64,000 nucleotides of DNA from Sipunculus nudus (GCA_026874595.1 CM049314.1:67503300-67567299); one strand, 5' to 3'; positions 12,381 to 22,452 are shown, counted from the stretch's first letter. Numbers and translations are program-made. Notes: a model not told the origin generated them from the sequence alone.

Positions 12381-12565
12381 TTAAAGTCGGTATGACACAT
12401 TCAAATATGTATATTCAATCACATTTCGAATGTGTTATAATTAAGTTTAAGTTTTTAGAAAATAAAGTATAATGTTTCCAGTATAATACGTTGATTGTAG
12501 GTTTATATATCATATTTTTTAGTAAAGTCATAAATTGAAATAAAGTCTTTAATTCTATCTATTAA

Positions 12566-12700
12566 TATATTTCATTTGCAATATATAAATATTATTCTCT
12601 GACTGTGGGGTGGGGGGATTACATTGGCCATTACCCTCCCCCCTTACCAAAAGGTAGGGGGGGATATATACCCCCATCCCCTATATTGACCTCCCTGTAA
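12566..12700. repeat. G/C-run repeat with GGGGATATATACCCCC palindrome
   Basis: ATATATTTCATTTGCAATAT is followed by G runs, C runs and a GGGGGATATATACCCCC palindrome. A related leader and G-run lie at 54422-54541, and a related palindrome at 36985. Apparently a dispersed repeat of unknown class. Confidence 0.5.
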
Positions 12701-12781
12701 CTATAAACTAGGTCTCTCTTTCTACATGTATGGATGTACATATGCTTATCCATATGGACCAAATAGTACAATAATTGTACC

Positions 12782-12867
12782 ACGCGAATCGATGTCTTGG
12801 ACGATTACAGTGCGGCCTTGGGTGAGGAACGTAGCGGGGGATAACCTGAATCCTATACACTGTACTG
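12782..12867 (+). repeat. 86-bp exact copy of the fold-back element end
   Basis: By eye this matches 11572-11657 base for base. It ends twelve bases before the first partial LTR. Confidence 0.85.
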
Positions 12868-12879
12868 TAAACAATATAC

Positions 12880-12968
12880 TGTTACAGGTGCTCTTTTTAT
12901 TGTGTGACACGGGCATATCTCGTGTTGTTGTTACATTTTATGTTTAATCCGTACTGGTTGAACCCTAG
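12880..12968 (+). repeat. Partial LTR start, tandem duplicate
   Basis: About 87 bases identical to the beginning of the 5' LTR, followed by GGACAAAAAATATAC and then the full LTR at 12983. The offset is 103 bases. The bases before both starts end in ATATAC. Confidence 0.85.
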
Positions 12969-12978
12969 GACAAAAAAT

Positions 12979-12982
12979 ATAC
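12979..12982 (+). repeat. Target-site duplication, left (ATAC)
   Basis: ATAC directly precedes the TG of the 5' LTR. The same four bases follow the CA of the 3' LTR at 20909-20912. A 4-6 bp duplication is usual for Ty3/gypsy integrases. Confidence 0.7.
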
Positions 12983-13684
12983 TGTTACAGGTGCTCTTTT
13001 TATTGTGTGACACGGGCATATCTCGTGTTGTTGTTACATTTTATGTTTAATCCGTACTGGTTGAGCCCTTGTTGTCCTGAAAGCCTTGGGTTTTCACGCC
13101 TGGTCGTGGGTGGGTCACGTGATGGTCCTGGTATGTGGAGGTACGCACAGCGATGTATTCTCGATAATTCCTGAAACGCGTGTTGTGCAAGAACTTATAG
13201 ACTGTTCGAGAAGTGGAAAATTCCCGGCTTGGGGTGTGACCTTATCCGACGAATGCGGCAATTATACATTTTTCAAAGAATTTCTCCTGGATTTTATGCT
13301 TGTGGATTTCAGTTTACTTTCTGGGTTGTTGAAAGAACTTTCCATAGGACTGTCATTCTCCGAGAGTTTACATTTAAAGGACTTATCGTGGTGACGATAT
13401 TGGTATTCAGGTATTGTACCATTATCTTTCTGTGTGATTGTATTGGCTTGTTGCTATAACGCTGTTTTACTGTATAATTGTATTGATATAGTGTATTGTA
13501 TTGTTAGGGTTGTTTTAAGAATGAATTATAGTTAATTGTTAACAAAAAACCACTGACCTCTTTATTCATTCCCCTAGACATTTCACGCTGCCTAGTGTTA
13601 CAGAATCTGAAATTATTTTTATCTCCATTACAAAATTTGTGTTCATCACGCATACGTGATCTGTTTATATTAGGTTCCGTAACA
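12983..13684 (+). repeat. 5' long terminal repeat
   Basis: Starts TGTTACAGG and ends CCGTAACA; 702 bp. It aligns along its full length with 20213-20908. By eye there are a few dozen substitutions and small indels (roughly 5-6 percent), implying an old insertion. The frames at 13086-13459 lie inside the LTR and are not genes. Confidence 0.93.
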
Positions 13685-14279
13685 TAAAATTGGGGGCTCT
13701 CGTCGGGATGCTTAATAGTTTTCAAATTTATTTATACATTTTTTCCAAGATTACATATTGTTTACAGTACATTGTTTACAGGATTTATCTCAGTGGTTTT
13801 TGTCATTGTTTTGACATCTTAACATGGCAGATTTCAAACCTGAGACATTTGTTGACGATCCCGACCCTGATCAACTTGAACAGTTGTCAAAAGACCAGAT
13901 GTTGCGTTTGGAACAACACTTGGGCTAAGTGTGAAAAAAAGCTTTGAGAAAGCCTGATATCATTGCATAAAATCATGCAAGATCTAGTTAGCAAAAGTTT
14001 AATTGAAGAGACTGAAGTTGAAACATCAAAAAAAAAATGACAGCCTTGCTTTGTAATTAGAATTAAAAAAAGTTGGAAATGCAACATGAGCTATCATTAA
14101 AAGAGAGGGAACATAATGAAAGGTTAGAAAGAGAAAGAGTTAAAACGACTGGAGTTAGAAAGACTTAAAGTAGAACCTAGTCTACGCGCTGCCCCAACTC
14201 ACAGTTTTGATGTTACTAAACACAACTGACTTGTCCCACCTTTCCAAGAAAAAGAGGTTGATAAATATTTCTTACACTT
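13614..14279 (+). repeat. Arm A of internal inverted duplication
   Basis: The segment from the last 70 bases of the 5' LTR, through the primer site, to the middle of gag is repeated as reverse complement at 15123-15787. Identity by eye is almost complete, apart from a one-base A-run length difference. It includes the TAA stop at 13926. Confidence 0.9.
13691..13709 (+). promoter_or_regulatory. Primer-binding site, tRNA-Pro type
   Basis: TGGGGGCTCTCGTCGGGAT lies six bases after the LTR. The first nine bases and the last six match the classical site complementary to the 3' end of tRNA-Pro, with a small rearrangement in the middle. This is where minus-strand DNA synthesis would start. Confidence 0.7.
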
Positions 14280-15122
14280 TGAGAAGGTAGCTGAAAATTT
14301 AAAATGGCCTAAGGGAAATTGGACTATGCTGTTACAAAGTGTATTGACTGGCAAGTCCAGAGAAATTTATACAGAGCTTTCAGCAGAAGCTGCTGCTGAC
14401 TATGACCTGGAAAAACGGTTAATCCTAAAAGGTTATGAGTTAGTTCCAGAGGCTTACCGCCAGAAATTCAGAAATGGGGAAAAGCGCAAAGAACAGACCT
14501 ACGTCGACTTTGCTAGGACAAAAGAGCAGTTGTTTGATCGCTGGTGTACTTCTAAAAATGTAATGAAAGATTATGACAATTTGCGACAGTTGATTTTGCT
14601 TGAAGAATTTTAGTACTGCATTAACGCAGATGTTAAAACTTTTCTGGATGAGAAAAGTCCTGAAACACTTGACATTCCTGCTCAATTAGCTGATGATTAT
14701 TCATTGACACACAAAATGTCCTTTATTAGCAAATCAAGCCAGTCTTCACAAACAAGAATGTAAATCAGTATGGTCAAAAGAAGTTTAAAGCGCAGGCACC
14801 CAGTTTAAGTAGTCCTGATAGTTCAACAAAGCCCATAGTTACACCTCAGTCCACGTCCACTGTGTCTAAGTCCAACAAAGACCAGTCATTTTCAAAGAAA
14901 ATCTGTAATTATTGCAGGAAGGAAGGTCATCTAATATTTGACTGCTGGAAACTTGCGAATAAACCAAATAGCAAACCTTCTGGGTTTATTTCAAAGTATA
15001 TGCATAGCATAGTACAAGAGCCAGGCCCCTTTCATGTAAATAAGGGGTACTCCTTTGTTGACTCAAATAAAGAGTCTGATGCTACGGAGGCCCAAGTGCC
15101 GTCTGAATCCAAAGAAGAATCC
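13824..15122 (+). pseudogene. gag: gag, first copy, broken
   Basis: The likely start is ATG 13824 (MADFKPETFV). The frame stops at TAA 13926 after 34 codons, and conserved gag-like coding resumes in other frames. A charged, coiled-coil-like stretch rich in E, R, K and L lies near 14060-14190. A capsid-like segment spans about 14270-14760, with an open part at 14326-14613 ending in an in-frame TAG. Coding-like sequence (FLDEKSPETLDI) continues beyond that stop. A zinc knuckle CNYCRKEGHLIFDC (C-x2-C-x4-H-x4-C) is at 14904-14945. Gag would form the particle and bind RNA. The homologous segment reappears at 15786-16453. Confidence 0.85.
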
Positions 15123-15787
15123 AAGTGTAAGAAATATTTATCAACCTCTTTTTCTTGGAAAGGTGGGACAAGTCAGTTGTGTTTAGTAACATCAAAACTG
15201 TGAGTTGGGGCAGCGCGTAGACTAGGTTCTACTTTAAGTCTTTCTAACTCCAGTCGTTTTAACTCTTTCTCTTTCTAACCTTTCATTATGTTCCCTCTCT
15301 TTTAATGATAGCTCATGTTGCATTTCCAACTTTTTTTAATTCTAATTACAAAGCAAGGCTGTCATTTTTTTTTTTATGTTTCAACTTCAGTCTCTTCAAT
15401 TAAACTTTTGCTAACTAGATCTTGCATGATTTTATGCAATGATATCAGGCTTTCTCAAAGCTTTTTTCACACTTAGCCCAAGTGTTGTTCCAAACGCAAC
15501 ATCTGGTCTTTTGACAACTGTTCAAGTTGATCAGGGTCGGGATCGTCAACAAATGTCTCAGGTTTGAAATCTGCCATGTTAAGATGTCAAAACAATGACA
15601 AAAACCACTGAGATAAATCCTGTAAACAATGTACTGTAAACAATATGTAATCTTGGAAAAAATGTATAAATAAATTTGAAAACTATTAAGCATCCCGACG
15701 AGAGCCCCCAATTTTATGTTACGGAACCTAATATAAACAGATCACGTATGCGTGATGAACACAAATTTTGTAATGGAGATAAAAATA
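15123..15787 (-). repeat. Arm A', inverted copy of LTR end, primer site and gag start
   Basis: Reverse complement of 13614-14279. The minus-strand frame at 15445-15711 therefore repeats the plus-strand frame at 13690-13947, and neither is a separate gene. The junctions are abrupt: GAATCC|AAGTG at 15122/15123 and AAAAATA|CCGCC around 15786/15788, with two bases (TA) shared at the second. Confidence 0.92.
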
Positions 15788-16453
15788 CCGCCAGAAATTC
15801 AGAAATGGGGAAAAGCGCAAAGAACAGACCTACGTCGACTTTGCTAGGACAAAAGAGCAGTTGTTTGATCGCTGGTGTACTTCTAAAAATGTAATGAAAG
15901 ATTATGACAATTTGCGACAGTTGATTTTGCTTGAAGAATTTTAGTACTGCATTAACGCAGATGTTAAAACTTTTCTGGATGAGAAAAGTCCTGAAACACT
16001 TGACATTCCTGCTCAATTAGCTGATGATTATTCATTGACACACAAAATGTCCTTTATTAGCAAATCAAGCCAGTCTTCACAAACAAGAATGTAAATCAGT
16101 ATGGTCAAAAGAAGTTTAAAGCGCAGGCACCCAGTTTAAGTAGTCCTGATAGTTCAACAAAGCCCATAGTTACACCTCAGTCCACGTCCACTGTGTCTAA
16201 GTCCAACAAAGACCAGTCATTTTCAAAGAAAATCTGTAATTACTGCAGGAAGGAAGGTCATCTAATATTTGACTGCTGGAAACTTGCGAATAAACCAAAT
16301 AGCAAACCTTCTGGGTTTATTTCAAAGTATATGCATAGCATAGTACAAGAGCCAGGCCCCTTTCATGTAAATAAGGGGTACTCCTTTGTTGACTCAAATA
16401 AAGAGTCTGATGCTACGGAGGCCCAAGTGCCGTCTGAATCCAAAGAAGAATCC
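15786..16453 (+). pseudogene. gag: gag 3' half, second direct copy
   Basis: 668 bases repeating 14455-15122 at an offset of 1331 bases. I saw a single difference (ATTATTGC versus ATTACTGC in the zinc-knuckle region). The TAG stop is shared. A second zinc knuckle lies at 16235-16276. After 16453 the sequence continues into the unique gag-pro region. Confidence 0.92.
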
Positions 16454-16788
16454 GTAGCTTGCGGGGTAAAGACCTAAGTTGATTCCTTCGAGGAATTAAA
16501 TAAGGCTCCATCCTTTCAAGACTCCTGCGAGGAGTATTCTCTAAATTAGGCTAAGTCCTTTTATGACTCTTGCGAGAGTATTTCAAATGAGGCCAGGTCC
16601 TCTTATGACAAACAAAAGTGTGTTTCTTCTGAGGAAAATTCCTCTGTTGACTCCCATGAGGAGTTTGATGATAAAAAGGATTTAGATTCCTTAGATGACT
16701 CTGACACAGAGTTTCTGACTGACACCTTCGATGTCAGTTCTTTGTTTGATGAGGTTGAGGTAGTATAGATTCCTCTCCTGACTTTGAA
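16454..16788 (+). pseudogene. gag-pro linker, acidic, broken
   Basis: Imperfect repeats of about 50 bases (TCCTTTYAAGACTC..TGCGAGGAGTATT) encode serine-, aspartate- and glutamate-rich text such as SSVDSHEEFDDKKD. Stops interrupt the frame. Probably the variable linker between gag and protease. Confidence 0.55.
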
Positions 16789-17219
16789 ATGGAGTTATTT
16801 GAGCCATTCATACATGATTGTTTTGTATCACTTTCGAGTGATTTTTCAGATTCTACCCATATTAGAATTTTGAGGGACACTGGTTCAGGCCAAACTCTTA
16901 TTTTAGCAAACACTTTGCCATTTTCTAATAGTCCTTTACTGGTGCACATGCACTTGTTAATGGTGTGTTTTCAGACAGGCACACTTCAGTTCCGCTTCAC
17001 AGTATCCATTTAAAGTCAGATTTGTTTTCTGGGAATATTACGGTGGGCATAAGAACTACTTTATCCTTTAAGGAAATTCAGTTGCTACTAGGCAATGATG
17101 TTGCAGTTGATAAAGTACAGTCTGTACCAATAGTGACAGAAAAGCCGTCACTTGATCAGGACACTGATCTGGAAAGTCAGGAAATTCCTGGTTTGTATCC
17201 TTCATGTGCTGTAACTTGA
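16789..17219 (+). pseudogene. Retroviral-type aspartic protease, frameshifted
   Basis: An open frame starting at 16789 holds the active-site motif LRDTGSGQT (Asp codon at 16876), the D-T/S-G signature of retropepsins. After about 16960 the coding continues in another frame (16965-17219) with TVGIRTTLSF and a C-terminal LLLGNDVAVD, which fits the flap and the conserved LLG(N/R)D of gypsy proteases. One frameshift separates the halves, so no functional enzyme is expected. It would have cleaved the gag-pol polyprotein. Confidence 0.75.
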
Positions 17220-17222
17220 TCT

Positions 17223-18683
17223 ATGGCCAAGAAAAACACACATGAGGATAATGGTCCAGATAATAACACTCTGGGAGTCACTAGTGACTCGTCTAATGAC
17301 TCGCCCGTACAGGATACAGCATTCTCAAGGTCAGAACTTATCACGGAACAGCATAAGGACCCTGATATTTCATGTTTGTTTCCCAGGGCAGTTTCTAAAG
17401 ATGAGCTGTCATAGAACCCAGTTTGTTTCTATGTCAAAAATGGAGTGCTTATGCGTAAATGGCGACCACCTGCTGTATGCGCTGATGATGAGTGGGCCAT
17501 CAAACATCAAATAGTAGTGCCAAAAACCTTTCGCAGTGAAGTTTTAAGCGTGGCACATGAGGCTCCTTTGTCTGGCCATTTAGGTATAAATAAAACTTAT
17601 CAGAAAGTTAGTACACACTTCTATTGGCCTAACCTCAGGAAAGATGTTGTACAATATTGTAAATCATGCCATACATGCCAGATGGTAAGCAAGCCCAATC
17701 AGAATCCTCCTAAGTCCCCACTTAGGCCTATTACTTCTTTCGAGGAACTATTCAGTAGGATTATTGTTGATTGTGACATGAATACTTGCTGACAATCATG
17801 TGCGCAGCCACCAGGTTCCCTAAGGCAATACCATTGCGCAACATTAATGCCAAAAGTGGTGTCAAAGCTCTGACCAAGTTTTTTACAACTTTTGGATTAC
17901 CAAAATCCGTCCAGTCTGACCAAGGATCTAATTTTATGTCTGGCTTTTTCCAACAAGTTATGCTTGAGCTAGGTATAAAACAGTACAGCTCTTCGCCATA
18001 TCATCCATAAAGTCAGGGCGCCCTCGAGCGTTTTCACCAGACATTAAAAAACATGATCAGGACTTATTGCTATGCCACACAGAAAGACTGGGATGAAGGA
18101 ATCCACCTATTGTTGTTTGCTGTCAGAGAATCCTTTCAAGATTCCTTGGGTTTCTGTCCCTCTGAACTAATTTTTGGACATGGACCTTGAACGGAACTTC
18201 AGCTGAAACTGCTTAAAGAAAAATTCTTGTGTGAAAATCCTGATTCTCTTAGTTTACTGCAATATGTCTCAGACTTTCGCACTAAACTACACAATGCTTG
18301 TAAGATTGCAAAGTCAAATCTAAAATATGCAAAAAGTAAAATGAAAACAAAGTATGACAAGCACACTGTAAGTAGGACGTTTGAGCCTGGTGAAAAAGTC
18401 CTTGCCTGACTTCCCATCCCTGGCAGACCTCTGCAAGCTAGGCATTTTGGTCCTTATATTGTTGACAAGAAAGTCAGTGATTTAAAATTACATACTGTTG
18501 ACACCAGATAGACGTAAGAAGAAACAACTGTGCCATGTTAACATGTTGAAACCATATTATGACAGAAATAGCACATCAGATGTTGTACATAATGTTACTG
18601 CTGTAAATTGTATAAACACTGATCCTGACCCTGACCCAGTTAAAGTAGATACTAATTGTAAGTGTGATGTCGACATTCAGTGA
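17223..18683 (+). pseudogene. Integrase (HHCC, D,D35E core, GPY end), broken
   Basis: Lies upstream of reverse transcriptase. The zinc-binding HHCC domain (17445-17700) shows HEAPLSGHLGINKTY and CKSCHTC. The first catalytic Asp (IIVDC) is at about 17770; directly after it a deletion and frameshift remove a short piece. The core continues at 17786 with SDQGSNF (second Asp). After an in-frame TAA at 18008, GALERFHQ supplies the Glu with exactly 35 positions between, matching D,D35E. Further stops occur at about 18187 and 18407. A GPY-type end (HFGPYIVD) is at about 18440-18470. Integrase inserts the cDNA into the host genome. Confidence 0.85.
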
Positions 18684-19430
18684 TGTACAGTACCATTAAA
18701 AGACTCAGACGTGCTTAAAAACTTGGATGCCAAACTGTCACACCTTGCGCACAACAACAAGAAGATCTTAAGAACCTGCTGCGAAATTATGAACATTTGT
18801 TTAGTGACATTCCAACGCGAACTAACATGTTGTGCCATGACGTCGATGTTGGCGAGGCAAGCGCCGTCAAGCAACATCCATATAGACTGAATCCAGAAAA
18901 GCAAAAGTATCTACAGGATGAGATTCAATATTTGCTGGACAATGATTTTATTGAACCTAGTAACACCAACTGGAGTTCACCATGTATTCTTGTGCCAAAA
19001 CCTGATGGAAGTTACCGTATGTGCACAGATTATCGAAAACTTAACTCTGTCACCAAGACTGACACGTTTAGAGTCGGTAGCTCCAGATATGTCTCCAAGT
19101 TTGACTTGCTAAAAGGATTCTGGCAAGTTCCGCTGACAGAATGAGCGAAAGAAGTGTTCGCATTTGTGACGCCGCAAGGACTGTACCAGTATAAAATTAT
19201 GCCGTTTGGCAAGAAGACCTCACCAGCCACGTTCCAGCGCCTCATCCATATGGTTGTCAAGGACATTCGACGCATATATTAATGACCTTATCGTGTACAG
19301 CGACACCTGGGAGAAACATCTGCAAATTATCTGCGACCTCTTCGAAAGACTCAGTGGGGCAGGTCGGACCGTCAACTTAGTGAAATCTGAGTTTTGTCAT
19401 GCACAAGTAACATTTTGGGTCATATTGTAG
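18684..19430 (+). pseudogene. Reverse transcriptase, broken
   Basis: The open piece 18797-19144 has IEPSNTNWSSPCILVPKPDG, RMCTDYRKLN and the motif-A Asp in SKFDLLKGFWQVPLTE. It ends at a TGA where conserved coding clearly continues (AFVTPQGLYQYKIMPFG). About 30 bases seem missing between TDTF and GSSRYV. The catalytic YxDD box reads YINDLIVYSD, so the first Asp is Asn, which should abolish polymerase activity. A frameshift near 19250 separates the fingers and palm. Function in an intact relative: copying element RNA into DNA. Confidence 0.88.
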
Positions 19431-20080
19431 GGAAGGGTCAGGTAAAGCCTGTTGATGCTAAAATAAGTGCTATTTCTGCATTTCCTAGACCAGAAAACAA
19501 AAAGCAAATAATGCGTTTTCTTGGTATGATTGGGTACTACAGGATGTTTTGTCCAAATGTTGCTGCTGTAGCTGAACCTTTGACTGATTTGTTAAAGAAG
19601 AAACAAAAGTTTGTATGGAGTGTTCAGTGTGAAAATGCATTACAGAATTTGAAAGCAATTCTGCAAAGTTCACCAGTTTTAGCAGCTCAAGATTTTTCAG
19701 TACCTTTTAGGTTAGGTGTAGATGCTAGTAATACTGCTGCTGGTGCTGTGTTGTTATTAGAAGGCAGTGATAGAATAGATCATCCAATTTGTTATTTCTC
19801 AAGAAAGTTTAATGCAAACCAGAAAAACTTCACCACTATTGAAAAAGAATATTTGGATTTGATTTTGGCGTTGCAGCATTTTGAAGTTTATGTTACTTCA
19901 TCAGTCAGGCCTAACATTGTCTCCAGTGATCACAATCCCCTTACGTTCATGAACAAGTTGAAGTGTAAAAATCAAAGATTGTTGAGATGGAGTTTGTTCT
20001 TACAGGATTACAATCTTGATATCGTACACATTAAAGGGAAAGATAATGTACTTGCTGATTGCTTATCGAGATGTTTATGA
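19394..20080 (+). CDS. RT connection and RNase H domain, open
   Basis: The longest frame in the window, 228 codons. The first 90 residues are the RT thumb and connection (FLGMIGYYRMFCPN, FVWSVQCENALQNLK). The RNase H domain follows with catalytic acidic residues in RLGVDAS, FTTIEKEYLDL, SSDHNPLTF and DNVLADCLSR. It ends at TGA 20078-20080, followed by a short untranslated region and then the polypurine tract. Open only as a fragment of pol: it begins inside RT and has no start of its own. RNase H removes RNA from the RNA-DNA hybrid. Confidence 0.88.
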   Translation: MSCTSNILGHIVGKGQVKPVDAKISAISAFPRPENKKQIMRFLGMIGYYRMFCPNVAAVAEPLTDLLKKKQKFVWSVQCENALQNLKAILQSSPVLAAQDFSVPFRLGVDASNTAAGAVLLLEGSDRIDHPICYFSRKFNANQKNFTTIEKEYLDLILALQHFEVYVTSSVRPNIVSSDHNPLTFMNKLKCKNQRLLRWSLFLQDYNLDIVHIKGKDNVLADCLSRCL

Positions 20081-20203
20081 AATGTTGTAAACAAGATGTT
20101 TATGTAATGTTGTAAATAAGAAGATTTTTGGGATGCTGTAACATTTTAGTGATTGTGATCGTAAAAAGAAAGTTTTCCATGAAAACGTTCTTTTTTCTTA
20201 CTT

Positions 20204-20212
20204 GAGGGGGAG
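20204..20212 (+). promoter_or_regulatory. Polypurine tract
   Basis: GAGGGGGAG directly abuts the TG of the 3' LTR. This is the expected primer for plus-strand synthesis. Confidence 0.85.
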
Positions 20213-20908
20213 TGTTTCAGGTGCTCTTTTTATTGTGTGACACGGGCGTAAATCATGTTGTCGTTACATTTTATGTTTTATCCGTACTGGTTGAACCCTC
20301 GTTGACATGTAAGCCTTGGGTTTTCACGCCTGGTCGTGGGTCAAGTGATGGTCCTGGTATGTGGAGGTACGCACAACGATGTCTTTTCGATAGTTCCTGA
20401 AACGCGTGTTGTGCAAGAACTTATAGACTGTTCGAGAAGTGGAAAATTCCCGGCTTGGGGTGTGACCTTATCCAACACATGCGGCAATTATACATTTTTC
20501 AAAGACTTTCTCCTGGATTTTATGCTTTTGGACTTCAGTTTACTTTCTGGGTTGTTGAAAGAACTTTCCACAGGACTGTCATTCCCCGAGAGTTAAATTT
20601 AAAGGACTTGTCGTGGTGACGGTATTGGTATTCAGGTATTGTACCATTAACTTTCTGTGTGATTGTATTGACTTGTTGCTATAACGCTGTTTTACTGTAT
20701 AATTGTATTGATTTAGTGCATTGTATTGTTAGGGTTGTTTTAAGAATAAATTATAGTTATTTGTTAACAAAAAAACACTGACTTCTTTATTCATTCCCCT
20801 AGACATTTCACGCTGCCTAGTGTTACAGAATCTGATTTTATTTTATCTCCATTACAAAATTTGTGTTCATCACGCATGCGTGATCTGTTTATATTAGGTT
20901 CCGTAACA
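20213..20908 (+). repeat. 3' long terminal repeat
   Basis: 696 bp, starting TGTTTCAGG and ending CCGTAACA. It lacks a short GGGTC-type repeat present in the 5' LTR and differs by a few dozen substitutions. Confidence 0.93.
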
Positions 20909-20912
20909 ATAC
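20909..20912 (+). repeat. Target-site duplication, right (ATAC)
   Basis: Matches 12979-12982. Confidence 0.7.
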
Positions 20913-21002
20913 AAACTTTCATGACTTTATGAATCAGAAGAACGTATTGCATAATATATCATTTGATAAATTCATTATGTTATACCAAATGTTACAAAAC
21001 CC

Positions 21003-21165
21003 GTGTGACGATTTCAGATTATCACCGATTCAGATTAATGGGGGATTCTTGAACTCTGTTTCAGATTACTGGGGTAGGGGGGGGGGGTACTTCAAATAGA
21101 CTTCAGATCATCCACGGACTGACAAAATATTCCTTACGATTTCAGATTATCCCCTTAAAACCGCC
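21003..21165 (+). repeat. Palindrome-rich 'CAGATTACCCC' repeat, copy 3
   Basis: Four phrases of the type TTTCAGATTAYC / ATTCAGATTAATGG, a G homopolymer, and the ending CCCCTTAAAACCG. Confidence 0.6.
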
Positions 21166-22399
21166 TTTTCTGTATTTCAAACTTTTGAATATACAATTAT
21201 TTCCTCCAGATTTATCAAAATCATTTAAGTCCATCTATCACCCTAACGTCCATAGCATAGTTTGGTCACACTTTTCAAGACACACTTCTTAAGATTCCGT
21301 ACCTAATGTCCCTGCTACATTTAAGATATAACAAAAAATATGATATTTCCTACTACCTCGCACAGTAGTGTCAGGCTTGGCCAATGTATGTCGCTAGAGT
21401 GACGATATGATGATCACTGCAATGACATGAACCGATACAATAAAACAAACAAAGTACACTGCATGGAACACCAGTAAAATAATGACAATGAATAGCAGAT
21501 AGTACAAATTGAGGGGAAATAATTTCAGTTGAACCCCCTGATCATAATATTAATTCATTTAAACAGCTGCAAATGAAACGGCGAAAGTTAACCTTCAATA
21601 TGATTTTTATATGATGTATATTACAGATGAACTCGTCCATAACAAATTATGTTATAATCCCCAACTCGTTACGGTACATAACTATTAAAGGCCGTATCAA
21701 TTGCATAAAAGCATCACTGAGCCATTCTTCAACGAAACCTGACATGCATCGGGAACATTGATTGCTGCGCATGCTTAACAAACTTGTTTTAATCTGTTAC
21801 TGACAAGAGAAGAAATTTTATAGCAGAAGTTAGGTAGATTAACTAATTTTAGAAAGTGCCTTCAAGCTTGTCGTCTTACCTGAATTAATATGGGTGTTGT
21901 ATTAAATGCTCGAGTGTATACGAGACAATTTTGAATCTTCGGTGAAAAAGTATATTAAGGCAATAAATACGCGTTTGCGCAATAGGTTTGCAGAAGGCTG
22001 CTGCACATTCTAATTGTAAAGTAGTGTTAATTTGTAACACGTAATATTGTATTTATATTCTTTTTATTCACGGTAAACGGTATGCGTACCGTGATTTTGC
22101 ATGTTGACCAGGGCGCCATCGAGGGCAATGTCTATAGTGCCTAATTTTGTAGCTTGTGTCTTTTTTTATTTATACCGCACATCTATTGTCTTTTCTCCTG
22201 GCAATAGATGCTTTGTCAGTTCTCGTATATAAATGTAAATGTCTCCCGACAGACTCTAGTGTACGTAATGCGTGCAGTAGTGAACGGAGAAAAATGAGGA
22301 GTCAAAAACTGTGACAGGACCAGACACCTTAGGTATAACCTCAGCCGCTCAGCGGAAATAAAACGGATTCGAGTCGACAGCCCGACGCCTGCGTACCCA

Positions 22400-22400
<1 letters not shown>
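21166..22400. other. AT-rich intergenic DNA
   Basis: No gene, SINE or inverted-repeat element recognised. Confidence 0.5.

Positions 22401-22401
<1 letters not shown>

Positions 22402-22448
<47 letters not shown>
22402..22448. repeat. (TA)n microsatellite
   Basis: Long TA run. The open frame on the minus strand across it (22216-22515) is a by-product. Confidence 0.95.

Positions 22449-22452
<4 letters not shown>

Larger units (their letters stand above)
12983..20908 (+). mobile_element. Ty3/gypsy-type LTR retrotransposon, GMR1-like domain order, defective and rearranged
   Basis: Complete LTR-to-LTR element of 7.9 kb with TG..CA LTRs, ATAC target duplications, a tRNA-Pro-like primer site, gag, protease, integrase, reverse transcriptase, RNase H and a polypurine tract. 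Integrase precedes reverse transcriptase, and RNase H ends only 123 bases before the polypurine tract, so no second integrase follows. In ordinary Ty3/gypsy elements the integrase is last. GMR1-clade elements are known to have this alternative order. About 1.33 kb of the length is a secondary inverted and direct duplication of gag. Coding frames contain several stops, frameshifts and deletions and a changed catalytic residue, so the copy is not autonomous. Family placement rests on motifs and order, not on a tree. Confidence 0.9.

Noticed and set aside
13690-15711. Two identical ~85-residue frames on opposite strands (13690-13947 plus, 15445-15711 minus) as a conserved gene
   Set aside because: They are the same DNA in inverted duplication, lying over the primer site and gag start in a non-gag frame.
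20081-20203. A second integrase or envelope gene after RNase H
   Set aside because: Only 123 bases with stops in all frames remain before the polypurine tract, so no further gene fits.
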